48,339 nt of DNA from Furfurilactobacillus milii (lineage in GTDB: Bacteria; Bacillota; Bacilli; Lactobacillales; Lactobacillaceae): assembly GCF_021654115.1 (NCBI RefSeq), contig NZ_JAIWJF010000010.1, positions 1 to 48,339 on the forward strand. The letters run 5' to 3'. The notes beneath the pieces were generated by a model that worked only from the letters and a program-made list of their open reading frames with translations, did no database searches and was not told where the DNA came from. Position numbers and translations under genes: made by a program. This document shows positions 39,398 through 47,217 of the stretch, in pieces. Position 1 is the stretch's first letter; each line of letters begins with the position of its first letter.

Positions 39398-39871
39398 TTA
39401 ATAGATGGATGTGCCCATCAAACAAATAATCAGTAGGGTTAGTAGAAGTGTGATTATTCCAGTATTTGACCAAAAAAAGATTGTACGCATGAGGTCGATG
39501 TCGTTTGAAGTGAATTTATACTTCGTGGTTTTGACCGCAACCTGTAGCGAGTGATGTTCCACTTTGATCAGTAAGCCGACGATGACAACCAGCGTCGCGA
39601 GATTGATAATAGCTCCCCCGATAAACGCAATATTGACGGTGTCTTGTAACAAATCAGGCGCCATCTCAGATTCAACAGACATGATAACACCACAGATTAA
39701 GATGTAGGCAACATAGATGCAAAAAATAATCCAGCGAATGCGTTTAATTTGTCTGACCATCTTAGTGTTCGTTTGCAGTTGATGTTGTCTTGAAAATAGT
39801 TGGGAATACTGTTTGGCACGATGGGAGGAAAACAACGTAAATAAGATACCAATAACATAGAGCAAAAGCAT
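39398..39871 (-). CDS. Four-helix integral membrane protein of unknown function
   Basis: A 157-residue protein with four predicted membrane helices (about 1-14, 47-67, 80-103 and 132-154) and basic loops (MVRQIKRIRW; VKTTKYKF). No family recognised. No clear ribosome binding site precedes the ATG at 39871, and no better start is visible, so the N terminus may be incomplete or translation weak. It stands alone between two terminators. Confidence 0.55.
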   Translation of the reverse strand: MLLLYVIGILFTLFSSHRAKQYSQLFSRQHQLQTNTKMVRQIKRIRWIIFCIYVAYILICGVIMSVESEMAPDLLQDTVNIAFIGGAIINLATLVVIVGLLIKVEHHSLQVAVKTTKYKFTSNDIDLMRTIFFWSNTGIITLLLTLLIICLMGTSIY

Positions 39872-40033
39872 GTTGGGATGACGTTATAATCTGATGCCGG
39901 CATGAAGGAAATAAGTAACTGTGGTGGATATAGAATCATTTTTTTCTCGTTTCAAACTTTTTTAAAAGTATATCATAAAGGCATATTTTATATTTTTGCT
40001 TGATTTTTCAAGTCTTAATAAGGAGGGGATACG

Positions 40034-40081
40034 ATGAAAATTTACTTTGCGGCATCGATTCGTGGACGGGATGACTTATGA
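40034..40081 (+). pseudogene. N-terminal remnant of a nucleoside 2-deoxyribosyltransferase-like gene
   Basis: After a strong AGGAGGGG site, ATG 40034 gives MKIYFAASIRGRDDL and then a stop. The MKIYFAASIRG start is typical of nucleoside deoxyribosyltransferase-like proteins (the Rcl/DNPH1 type), in which RGG/RDD contacts the phosphate or base. Nothing downstream in any frame continues the family, so most of the gene appears deleted. The remaining 40082-40221 has no recognisable coding content. Confidence 0.55.
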
Positions 40082-40221
40082 GACGTGATTTTCGGCTCAC
40101 AATCAAGGTGTGAAAACCGCGTTTTTTAGCGGGTTGAACCCGGTCCCATGGAACGGCGTTTTCGGCCAGCGTAACGGTAGCTTTTTGAACATTGTGCGTA
40201 GTAAGCCAGCCAACTTAACAC

Positions 40222-40276
40222 AAAAAATCTCGTGCCAAACGACAGTAATAGTCGTTGGACGCGAGATTATTTTTTA
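40222..40276. terminator. Bidirectional terminator
   Basis: A long stem (AATCTCG..CCAAACGAC with GTCGTTGGACGCGAGATT) is flanked by A and T runs. It terminates the zinc alcohol dehydrogenase gene on the minus strand. Confidence 0.85.
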
Positions 40277-40292
40277 TCATAAATTGCGTTTA

Positions 40293-41333
40293 CTAGTCAG
40301 TAACAACCAGTGACTTGATGGCTTCACGGTTAGCCATCGCTTTGTAGGCATCATCGATGTCATCCAGTTTGAATGACTTAGTGAAGACTTTACCTGGGTG
40401 AATGTCGCCATCCAATACAGCCTTTAGTAAGACACTCTTGTCGTAGGTCGTAACAGAAGCAGGACCACCTGCGATTGAAATGTTGTTATAGAAGGAAGGC
40501 GCCATGTCCATTTTTGGTTCATGTGGCAAACCAACACGGCCAACGATAGCACCTGGACGGGCAACTTGGGTTGCGGTTTCGTTGGATAATTCAGTGCCGA
40601 CGCATTCAAGCACAGCATCTGCACCATCATTGTTAGTGAGTTCCATGACTTTCTTAACAGCGTCGTCGCCACGTTCTGCAACGATATCCGTTGCGCCGAA
40701 CTCTTTGGCGAGCTTTTGACGATCTTCATGACGGCTCATTGCAATAATTCGTTTGGCACCGCGCATCTGGGCAGCAATGACACCACACAAACCAACGGCA
40801 CCGTCACCAACGACAACGACGGTACTGCCAGCATGGACATTGGCGACTCGAGCAGCATGATAGCCAGTTGCCATAACGTCAGCGAGCGTTAACAGTGAAT
40901 CCAACATGGCTTCGCTGTAATCTTCTGGTTTGCCAGGCACTTTAACCAGTGCCCATTCACCATGTGCAAAGCGAATGTATTCGGCTTGCACACCGTCACT
41001 AAAGTTATTGTCATGGTCTTGACAGTCACCATCAAAACCGGCACGACAAGCGGCACAATGACCACAGCCGTGAGTAAATGGTGCGATAACAAAGTCACCA
41101 GGAACAACGGTGGTAATTGCACTACCAACTTCTTCAACAACACCGATGGCTTCGTGACCAGTATTTTCGGAATTGGCGGCCTTATCTTCTAAACCACGAT
41201 AAGCCCATAAATCGGATCCGCAAACACAGGTCCGCACGACCCGGATGATGACGTCATCCGAAGCCTGAACTGTTGGTTTTTCAATGTCTTTAACTTCAAC
41301 TTTGCCTGCTTTTACAAATACAGTAGATTTCAT
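40293..41333 (-). CDS. Zinc-dependent alcohol dehydrogenase (MDR family)
   Basis: A 346-residue medium-chain dehydrogenase. Catalytic zinc ligands are Cys38 (CGSD), His60 and Glu61 (GHEAIG); the structural zinc site is complete with Cys90, Cys93, Cys96 and Cys104 (C-x2-C-x2-C-x7-C). The cofactor loop GDGAVGLCGV follows at about 174. It interconverts alcohols and aldehydes or ketones with NAD(P). ATG 41333 was preferred to an in-frame GTG at 41345. Monocistronic. Confidence 0.9.
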   Translation of the reverse strand: MKSTVFVKAGKVEVKDIEKPTVQASDDVIIRVVRTCVCGSDLWAYRGLEDKAANSENTGHEAIGVVEEVGSAITTVVPGDFVIAPFTHGCGHCAACRAGFDGDCQDHDNNFSDGVQAEYIRFAHGEWALVKVPGKPEDYSEAMLDSLLTLADVMATGYHAARVANVHAGSTVVVVGDGAVGLCGVIAAQMRGAKRIIAMSRHEDRQKLAKEFGATDIVAERGDDAVKKVMELTNNDGADAVLECVGTELSNETATQVARPGAIVGRVGLPHEPKMDMAPSFYNNISIAGGPASVTTYDKSVLLKAVLDGDIHPGKVFTKSFKLDDIDDAYKAMANREAIKSLVVTD

Positions 41334-41544
41334 TATGTAGAACACTCCCTTCGAGGTTATTTTAAGACTTTTCGTGTTTGTTTGCGTACTTTACGGATTG
41401 AAAATTTAAATTTGTCATGTTGTTTGAAAAATGCGCATATAAGTGTTTAAGAAAGAATGAAGTTGTGAAATGCTGTTGTAACCTAAGTAACACTAGTGTA
41501 ACATTCGAATTGTAGAAAGCGCATGAATTTGGGAGGTCAATGAC

Positions 41545-42405
41545 ATGACAATGAAAGGGTTTAAAATTGCATCGGTTGGTTTATTAACGGTTGTTGTGTT
41601 GGCTGGCTGCTCAGCGTCAGCAACGGCAAAGACAAATGCGTCGAGCGGTAGTGTACATACTACGTCACAAAAAGTCGTCAAAGGTAATGCGAGTCAGTCT
41701 CGTCAGAAGACGAGTGCCACAAACGACACTACAGAAGTGAATAGCAGTGTTAAGACTGTTGCGGACAGCTCGGTAGAAAATGTGCAGCCATCGACTCAAA
41801 CGGTCAATACTGCTTCAAGCAGCACTGTTAGCTCACAGCCATCAACCGGCACAACGACTGCCAGCTCATCGGCTCCCACAATTCAGTCATCAAGCGTTAG
41901 TGAATCAACGAAGAGTTCGACACCGGTTACACAATCCGTGGCGACCAAGACTGCAAGTGCAACAACTGATCAGTCTTCTGTAGCGCAGCAATCTTCAGCC
42001 AACGGTAACTCGCAGGCCACTCAACAAGCCTCAGTAACTGCCAGCTCAAAGGAACCACAGCAATCATCAACTGCTCAAACGGCAGCGGCCATTCTATTGG
42101 CAAGCGGTCAGGATCGTAATGTGGCAGACATGAGTCAGCTATCCATTGTCAACGCAGATCCTAAGTGGGGCAACATAACGCCTGGTGACGATGGGCAAGT
42201 TCATGTTCTTAACACCAATAACGGTGTCTCCAACGTAGGCTATACCATTACTGGTGATACAGTTAAAATGTATACGATGCCTTCTGCAGTGAGTGGCGCT
42301 GATTGGGTTAATCAATCGACGGGTTCATTTAGTTTGCAACAAGCTGTCAATCAGTCTCAAACGAATCCAGCAGCCCCATCAATTGCGCAGAAATTTGCAA
42401 AATAA
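41545..42405 (+). CDS. Serine/threonine-rich lipoprotein
   Basis: A 286-residue lipoprotein. The signal peptide ends in the lipobox LAGC, so Cys at about 22 would be lipidated and anchor it outside the membrane. A low-complexity Ser/Thr/Gln/Ala-rich stalk runs to about 180, then a small globular end with LLASGQDRNVADMSQLSIVNADPKWGNITPGDDGQVHVLN. I do not recognise that domain. GGAGG precedes the ATG by 8 bases. Monocistronic with a strong terminator. Confidence 0.75.
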   Translation: MTMKGFKIASVGLLTVVVLAGCSASATAKTNASSGSVHTTSQKVVKGNASQSRQKTSATNDTTEVNSSVKTVADSSVENVQPSTQTVNTASSSTVSSQPSTGTTTASSSAPTIQSSSVSESTKSSTPVTQSVATKTASATTDQSSVAQQSSANGNSQATQQASVTASSKEPQQSSTAQTAAAILLASGQDRNVADMSQLSIVNADPKWGNITPGDDGQVHVLNTNNGVSNVGYTITGDTVKMYTMPSAVSGADWVNQSTGSFSLQQAVNQSQTNPAAPSIAQKFAK

Positions 42406-42419
42406 TGAATAATGATAAA

Positions 42420-42457
42420 AATGACTGGCTAGAAAAATCTAGCCAGTCATTTAATTT
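42420..42457 (+). terminator. Terminator of the lipoprotein gene
   Basis: AATGACTGGCTAGA pairs perfectly with TCTAGCCAGTCATT across a short loop, followed by a T-rich tail. Confidence 0.85.
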
Positions 42458-42535
42458 CTCAACGAACAAAAGCCTTTAAACTAAATAAAACGGCTTAGAT
42501 ACGTGAAAACAACGAAGTGAGGTCAAAACTGGCCG

Positions 42536-42567
42536 TATAATTACGATAACTGTGCATTATCGTAATT
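42536..42567 (+). promoter_or_regulatory. Perfect 11-base palindrome over the -10 box of the GNAT gene
   Basis: AATTACGATAA (42539-42549) and TTATCGTAATT (42557-42567) are perfect inverted repeats with a 7-base gap. The left arm overlaps TATAAT (42536-42541), a consensus -10. A repressor dimer here would block the promoter; as RNA the same sequence would form a 5' hairpin just before the ribosome binding site. Confidence 0.55.
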
Positions 42568-42581
42568 GATGGAGAATGCAG

Positions 42582-43085
42582 ATGAATGAAGAAAGTATTT
42601 GTAATTTATCAATAGTTACTACGAGAGGGATAATTCGTCCCTTTTCGGCTCATGAAATCGATGCTTTTTTGAGCTACCATAACAACCTTGACTGGATGCA
42701 GTATCAGGAATTTAAAGGACTGAGTCGAGCGGAGGCTGAAGATACACTATTATCCAATCCAAAGCTCACGCAAGGAAAACAATTCGCATTTGTAAAACCT
42801 GAAATGGAGCAGTTATTGGGTGATTTTTATCTGCAACTGGAGGGTGACACAATGTGGTTAGGCTATACGATCAATCCGCTGTTTGCACGACATGGGTATG
42901 CATTTGAAGGCGCTAAAGCATTGATTGAGTTTTTGTCACAGCAACATGTCCGAGTTATAAAGGCAGATGTTGATCCAGATAACCAAGCATCGAGGAGGCT
43001 ATTGGAAAAGCTAAGTTTCAAACGAATCATGCAAAATAATGAAACGGTTATCTTTGAACGAAAGTTGACCAATTTTAATAATTAG
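42582..43085 (+). CDS. GNAT family N-acetyltransferase
   Basis: A 167-residue GNAT protein of the RimJ/RimL-like kind: GIIRPFSAHEIDAFLSYHNN, LGYTINPLFARHGYAFEGAKALIEFLSQQ (acetyl-CoA loop A-R-H-G-Y-A), and VDPDNQASRRLLEKLSFKRI. ATG 42582 was chosen over 42576 because GGAGA is 7-8 bases upstream. The palindrome over its promoter suggests tight control by an unidentified regulator. Substrate unknown. Confidence 0.82.
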   Translation: MNEESICNLSIVTTRGIIRPFSAHEIDAFLSYHNNLDWMQYQEFKGLSRAEAEDTLLSNPKLTQGKQFAFVKPEMEQLLGDFYLQLEGDTMWLGYTINPLFARHGYAFEGAKALIEFLSQQHVRVIKADVDPDNQASRRLLEKLSFKRIMQNNETVIFERKLTNFNN

Positions 43086-43092
43086 AACGATT

Positions 43093-43137
43093 AGTAGTGA
43101 ATTGTGAGGTAATTCCTTGTGATTCACTACTTTTTTA
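43093..43137 (+). terminator. Terminator of the GNAT gene
   Basis: AGTAGTGAAT pairs with ATTCACTACT and is followed by TTTTTT. Confidence 0.85.
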
Positions 43138-43153
43138 GCGGCAGACATATTTT

Positions 43154-43183
43154 TTGAAAGGTTACTTATGGATTGGATAATAT
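43154..43183 (+). promoter_or_regulatory. Promoter of the Asp23 operon
   Basis: TTGAAA (43154-43159) and TAATAT (43178-43183) are 18 bases apart; a 17-base reading with ATAATA is equally good. It lies about 30 bases before the amaP start codon. Confidence 0.5.
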
Positions 43184-43213
43184 GTACACAATAAAAGGAA
43201 AGGAGGTTAGGCA

Positions 43214-43771
43214 ATGAGGGCGCCAACAAAATGGCTAGTGGGACTAACAGGTTTCCTGACGCTGGTGATTGGGTGTCTGTTAGTGGCCATGAATGCAAAC
43301 ATCGGCTTTGTCTCCGACTGGATTGTTAGCATCATGAATCATGACGCAAAATTAGCTATGATCATTTGGATTGTGGCAGGTGGTTTTATTGCGTTGGTGG
43401 GGTTGGTTATCCTGTTGATTGGTTTATTTAAGCCACGGACAGTTGGCATGATCGAGTTTCAAGGCTCTCGTGGCGTCGTGAGACTACCTGTCAATGCAAT
43501 TGAGCAGGATTTGAAACTTCGGATTGAAGATGCTGTTGACGTAGGGCATCTTGAGGTAAATATTCGTGCACACGCCAAACAGCATCGGGCAGACGTTAAA
43601 GTGCATGGTACCGCGCTAGCACAAGAAACACCCAGATATGATGATTTGGGTGAAGCCGTGTTGGCTGTTGTCAATGAGTATCTTCAAGACAGTTTGCAAT
43701 TCAAGTTGCGTAAGCGTCAGGTGACAATTGAGGCATTTCGCAATCCTGACCAGAAGGCACGGGTGGTTTAG
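43214..43771 (+). CDS. amaP: Alkaline shock response membrane anchor protein AmaP
   Basis: A 185-residue protein with two N-terminal membrane helices (about 8-28 and 45-71) and a soluble part (VRLPVNAIEQDLKLRIEDAVDVGHLEVNIRAHAKQHRADVKVHGTA) related to Asp23. AmaP tethers Asp23 to the membrane and helps cell envelope stress resistance. AAAGGAGG precedes the ATG. It is the first of four tightly spaced genes. Confidence 0.88.
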   Translation: MRAPTKWLVGLTGFLTLVIGCLLVAMNANIGFVSDWIVSIMNHDAKLAMIIWIVAGGFIALVGLVILLIGLFKPRTVGMIEFQGSRGVVRLPVNAIEQDLKLRIEDAVDVGHLEVNIRAHAKQHRADVKVHGTALAQETPRYDDLGEAVLAVVNEYLQDSLQFKLRKRQVTIEAFRNPDQKARVV

Positions 43772-43788
43772 CGAAGGGAGGTGGTTTC

Positions 43789-43974
43789 ATGAGTCGTCCG
43801 ATGTTTGGCACCATAGTCGGGCTGGTGCTTGGACTGGCGTGGGTACTGGCCGGCTTTTGGAGCATGATTTTGGTTGCGGTATTGGCTTTAGTTGGTACGT
43901 TAATTGGTAAGTACAGTCGGGTAGTTGATCGACAGATGATCAAACGCCGCATCAATCAATTTTTATCTAGTTAG
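43789..43974 (+). CDS. DUF2273 small membrane protein of the Asp23 operon
   Basis: A 61-residue protein with two short membrane helices separated by a Gly (GTIVGLVLGLAWVLAGFWSMILVAVLALVGTLIGKY) and a basic tail. DUF2273 proteins almost always lie between amaP and asp23, as here. GGGAGG is 8 bases before the ATG. Probably part of the same membrane-associated complex. Confidence 0.88.
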   Translation: MSRPMFGTIVGLVLGLAWVLAGFWSMILVAVLALVGTLIGKYSRVVDRQMIKRRINQFLSS

Positions 43975-44007
43975 GTTAGGTCTGTTTTGTTATGGAGGGA
44001 ATCGATA

Positions 44008-44442
44008 ATGGAAAACACTAAACAAGCTGCACAATCACAGTTAAAGCACACATTAAGTTACGACGATGGCGTTATTGAAAAGATTGCCGGATTGGCCGCA
44101 CGAAATGTTGATGGTGTCTTGTCACTAGATGGTGGTATGCTTAGCGGCATTACTGATCGCTTTCGAAACCAAGCTGATCCAACACAAGGGATAGATGCAG
44201 AAGTTGGTCAAAAACAAGTGGCCCTAGATATGCACGCTACCGTTGAGTACGGGAAAGATATCCGCCAATTATTTGAACAGGTTACTCAGCGCGTCGTTCG
44301 TGACATTCAAAGCTTTACTGGCTTAGACGTTGTGGAGTTGAATCTACACATCAATGATGTGATGAGTAAACGGGAATGGCAAGATCAAACAAAAGGTAAA
44401 CCAAATTCATCACATTCAACAGAAACTAAAGAAGTTGAATAA
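44008..44442 (+). CDS. Asp23/Gls24 family envelope stress protein (first copy)
   Basis: A 144-residue Asp23 protein: SYDDGVIEKIAGLAARNVDGVLSLDGGMLSG, then VALDMHATVEYGKDIRQLFEQVTQRVVRDIQSFTGLDVVELNLHINDV. Asp23 is abundant and forms a layer at the inner membrane through AmaP. ATG 44008 has GGAGGG 9 bases upstream. The second copy follows 52 bases later; the two differ enough to be old paralogues. Confidence 0.9.
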   Translation: MENTKQAAQSQLKHTLSYDDGVIEKIAGLAARNVDGVLSLDGGMLSGITDRFRNQADPTQGIDAEVGQKQVALDMHATVEYGKDIRQLFEQVTQRVVRDIQSFTGLDVVELNLHINDVMSKREWQDQTKGKPNSSHSTETKEVE

Positions 44443-44494
44443 GAATTTTGAACATCATCTATAACATTACCCGCGACTAACGGAGGTTATAAAT

Positions 44495-44884
44495 ATGGCT
44501 GAAGCGATGACGAAAAAGGAACTTGTCTTTGATAACGATGTGTTAGAAAAAATTGCCGGTAAGACTGCGCAAGAAGTTGACGGGGTTCTGGAATTAAAGG
44601 GTGGCCTATTCGACAATATTTCAAACCAGATGGGCGTCAATAAGCCTGAACAGGGTGTTTCTGCCGATATTGATGAAGACAAAAAGACGGTCGAATTAGA
44701 GCTGGACGGCACGCTTGAATATGGTAAAGATGCCAACGATATTTTCGATAAAATCACGCGTAAGATTACTGCTGCTGTCCGTTCGATGACTGGTTACACG
44801 GTGACCTCGATTAAGTTGCACGTTAAGGATTTATTGACAGCTGAAGAGTGGCGCGACCAGACGAAAACGGATAAGAAAAAGTAG
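44495..44884 (+). CDS. Asp23/Gls24 family envelope stress protein (second copy)
   Basis: A 129-residue Asp23 protein: VFDNDVLEKIAGKTAQEVDGVLELKGGLFDNI, then VELELDGTLEYGKDANDIFDKITRKITAAVRSMTGYTVTSIKLHVKDL. It is shorter than the first copy at the C terminus. GGAGG precedes the ATG by 8 bases. It is the last gene of the operon, ending before a terminator at 44920. Confidence 0.9.
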   Translation: MAEAMTKKELVFDNDVLEKIAGKTAQEVDGVLELKGGLFDNISNQMGVNKPEQGVSADIDEDKKTVELELDGTLEYGKDANDIFDKITRKITAAVRSMTGYTVTSIKLHVKDLLTAEEWRDQTKTDKKK

Positions 44885-44919
44885 CTAGTTAGCGCTGTTG
44901 AATCTGATTAGAATGGTAA

Positions 44920-44974
44920 AAATGCCTGTCACACTTCTGCTTCAAGGAAAGCAATGTCGACAGGCATATTTTTT
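44920..44974 (+). terminator. Terminator of the Asp23 operon
   Basis: AAATGCCTGTC pairs with GACAGGCATATTTT across a long loop, with a T run. Confidence 0.8.
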
Positions 44975-45044
44975 GAATGCAATAGCAGGTTTGGCTAAGC
45001 TAATGATAGTAGGATACCTCAGACAACCTTTAAGGAGCGATTAG

Positions 45045-45302
45045 ATGAAGAATTTATTACTCGGTTTTAGTGTTGCAGCCAACATTGCTCTGGCTTACAT
45101 GATTTTTCAGGATAAGGATCAGATGGAGGACATTAAGTCACGTTTTGATGCCTTAACTGATCAAGCCGAAGGCAAGGCTAAGCAAGTCAAAGGTGCCATC
45201 ACTGGCGATGCTGGTGACAAAGTGAGCGGCAACGTGGATGAAGGCAAAGGAAAGGTCAAAGAAGGTGTTTCCGATTTGAAGGACAAATTGACCAACGACT
45301 AA
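45045..45302 (+). CDS. CsbD family stress protein with membrane anchor
   Basis: An 85-residue protein. A hydrophobic N-terminal segment (about 3-20) is followed by a CsbD-like charged helical region with repeats of the type GKAKQVKGAITGDAGDKVSGNVDEGKGKVKEGV. CsbD proteins are general stress proteins of unknown action. Its place behind the Asp23 operon suggests joint control by envelope or general stress. AAGGAG is 7 bases before the ATG. Confidence 0.82.
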   Translation: MKNLLLGFSVAANIALAYMIFQDKDQMEDIKSRFDALTDQAEGKAKQVKGAITGDAGDKVSGNVDEGKGKVKEGVSDLKDKLTND

Positions 45303-45356
45303 AGTTGCGTTGACGGATCATCCCTCACACATTAGATTACTAACCTATAAACATCA

Positions 45357-45397
45357 GAAAGCACCAACTAACTGTTTTTCAGCTAGTTGGTGCTTTC
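45357..45397. terminator. Bidirectional terminator
   Basis: GAAAGCACCAACTA pairs with TAGTTGGTGCTTTC. The right arm contains the stop codon of the Crp-like gene on the minus strand. Confidence 0.85.
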
Positions 45398-46066
45398 GTT
45401 TACATCGTGGGCAAGCCTTGTTAAGCCATCCGAATTGGCGATTTTGTAGTGATGCTGCTGTTTGATAAGGTAGCCATCTTTCACGAATTGTGCGAGCACA
45501 TAGAGTAAGTGACGGTAAGAAATGCCAAGGTATTCAGCCACTTGAACGTGTTTCTCACTGTAGAGACCATCGTGAGCGGTTAATAAAATAAATGATGCCA
45601 AACGTTGAGCAACGGGAAAGGCCGCATTGTTGCCAGCAGTTTTAACGGTTCGGTAATTTTTATGAACGAAGTAAAGGCAGATTTGACGCAAAAAAACGGG
45701 ATCAGCGAGTAGCTTTTTCTGCAGTGGGCGGATGGGCAGCGCCAGACACCAGCAGTCGGTGATGGCCTGCATGCTGAAAGCCGTTGCTGACCGTTGTTCG
45801 ATAAGTTCCATTTCACCAATAAAACAGGGTGGTGTAAAGAAATCGATTAGTGAAACTTTGCCGTTTGCTAACACGTCATATAGTTTCGCTTTTCCTTTAA
45901 CTAAATAAAATAGGTACGTTAACGGAGCGCCGGCTTTGACAATGAAATCATTGGCTGCAATGTGGAAAAGCTTGGTGTCTTGTCGTGGATCAAACGAAAA
46001 TTGTTCATTGAACCCTGAAGTGACGATGAAATTGTTAATAACATCCTGAGTATCGATTTCCTGCAT
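45383..46066 (-). CDS. Crp/Fnr-family regulator, YeiL-like
   Basis: A 227-residue Crp/Fnr protein: a beta-roll (FHIAANDFIVKAGAPLTYLFYLVKGKAKLYDVLANGKVSLIDFFTPPCFIGEMELIEQ) and a winged helix (KHVQVAEYLGISYRHLLYVLAQFVKDGYLIKQ). In E. coli the Crp-like gene yeiL lies next to rihB (nucleoside hydrolase); the same pairing, here divergent, supports a YeiL-type role in nucleoside salvage or starvation. GAGG precedes the ATG. Confidence 0.82.
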   Translation of the reverse strand: MQEIDTQDVINNFIVTSGFNEQFSFDPRQDTKLFHIAANDFIVKAGAPLTYLFYLVKGKAKLYDVLANGKVSLIDFFTPPCFIGEMELIEQRSATAFSMQAITDCWCLALPIRPLQKKLLADPVFLRQICLYFVHKNYRTVKTAGNNAAFPVAQRLASFILLTAHDGLYSEKHVQVAEYLGISYRHLLYVLAQFVKDGYLIKQQHHYKIANSDGLTRLAHDVNESTN

Positions 46067-46104
46067 GTTTTTACCTCAACTATGAGATTTATCATACTTA
46101 TAAT

Positions 46105-46124
46105 AGCAACCGCTTACATATAAT
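46105..46124 (+). promoter_or_regulatory. cre-like site next to the rihB -10 box
   Basis: AGCAACCGCTTACA (46105-46118) matches 13 of 14 positions of the cre consensus and directly abuts TATAAT (46119-46124). No good -35 is seen, which suits an activator such as the divergent Crp-like protein, with CcpA as repressor. Confidence 0.5.
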
Positions 46125-46196
46125 ACAAATTGTAGCAGAGTGATGCCGAAGCTCGGGAGCATCCGAGTACCGCTGAAATTCGAGGAGGAAGTAAAA

Positions 46197-47129
46197 ATGG
46201 CAGGACGTAAAATTATTCTTGATTGTGACCCAGGCCACGATGATGCGATTGCATTGTTCATGGCAGCTGCACACCCAGCAATTGACTTGTTGGGTGTGAC
46301 GATTGTTGCGGGTAACCAGACATTGGCTAAAACGGTTCGTAACGGGTTAAATGTTGCGCAGTTATTAGACATTGACACGAAAATATATGCGGGGATGCCA
46401 CAACCAATGGTTCGCCAACAGGTGGTTGCTGGCAACATTCATGGCGAAACAGGTTTGGATGGTCCAACGTTTGGCCCATTGCATCGGGAAGCCGAGAAGC
46501 AGAACGCGGTTGATTTTATTATTGATACCTTGATGGCTAGTGATGGCGACATCACGTTAGTCCCAACCGCACCACTGACTAACATTGCCGTTGCCATGCG
46601 TCGTGAACCACGCATTATCCCAAAGATTCAGGAAATCGTTTTGATGGGTGGCGCATACGGGACCGGGAACTTTACGCCATCTGCTGAATTCAACATCTTT
46701 GCTGACCCAGAAGCAGCTAAAGTTGTCTTTGGTGCGGGGGTGCCAATTACCATGATGGGTTTGGACTTAACCGAACAGACGATTTGTACGCCTGACATCA
46801 TCAAACGAATGGAAGATGTTGGCAATACTGCTGGTAAGTTGTTTAGCGACATGATGAACTTTACGTTGAAGACTCAATTTGAAGCATTTGGTTTGAAGGC
46901 TGGCCCCGTTCATGATGCCACCACTATCGGTTACTTGATTGAACCAGATATTTTCAAGACAGAATCTGTGTACGTCGATGTTGATATCAACCGCGGGCCT
47001 TGTTACGGTCGGACTGTTTGTGACATGCACCATGTTATGAAAGAAGAGCCAAATACTAAGGTCGGCATTACACTGGATCTGGACAAGTTCTGGGATTTAG
47101 TTGAAAAATGTGTTCGGATGTATAAATAA
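46197..47129 (+). CDS. rihB: Ribonucleoside hydrolase (RihA/RihB-like, pyrimidine type)
   Basis: A 310-residue nucleoside hydrolase. [12 protein letters not shown] (9-20) supplies the calcium-binding Asp cluster; [40 protein letters not shown] and [10 protein letters not shown] (catalytic His-Asp) complete the site. It hydrolyses ribonucleosides to base and ribose. ATG 46197 was chosen because GAGGAGGAAG precedes it; an upstream frame from 46140 lacks family similarity. The RihB name follows its divergent YeiL-like neighbour and could equally be RihA. Confidence 0.9.
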   Translation: MAGRKIILDCDPGHDDAIALFMAAAHPAIDLLGVTIVAGNQTLAKTVRNGLNVAQLLDIDTKIYAGMPQPMVRQQVVAGNIHGETGLDGPTFGPLHREAEKQNAVDFIIDTLMASDGDITLVPTAPLTNIAVAMRREPRIIPKIQEIVLMGGAYGTGNFTPSAEFNIFADPEAAKVVFGAGVPITMMGLDLTEQTICTPDIIKRMEDVGNTAGKLFSDMMNFTLKTQFEAFGLKAGPVHDATTIGYLIEPDIFKTESVYVDVDINRGPCYGRTVCDMHHVMKEEPNTKVGITLDLDKFWDLVEKCVRMYK

Positions 47130-47140
47130 ATATGTAATAG

Positions 47141-47192
47141 GGTACTGCCATTTGCAATTGTTAATCAACATGAAATGGGCAGTGCCTTTTTA
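47141..47192 (+). terminator. Terminator of the nucleosidase gene
   Basis: GGTACTGCCATTT pairs with AAATGGGCAGTGCC with a bulge, followed by TTTTT. Confidence 0.82.
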
Positions 47193-47217
47193 CATAAAAA
47201 TATTTAATTGGTGTCCG

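Noticed and set aside
40110-40313. A 67-codon plus-strand frame through the terminator region
   Set aside because: It reads through a strong bidirectional terminator and into the end of the alcohol dehydrogenase gene, and resembles no family.
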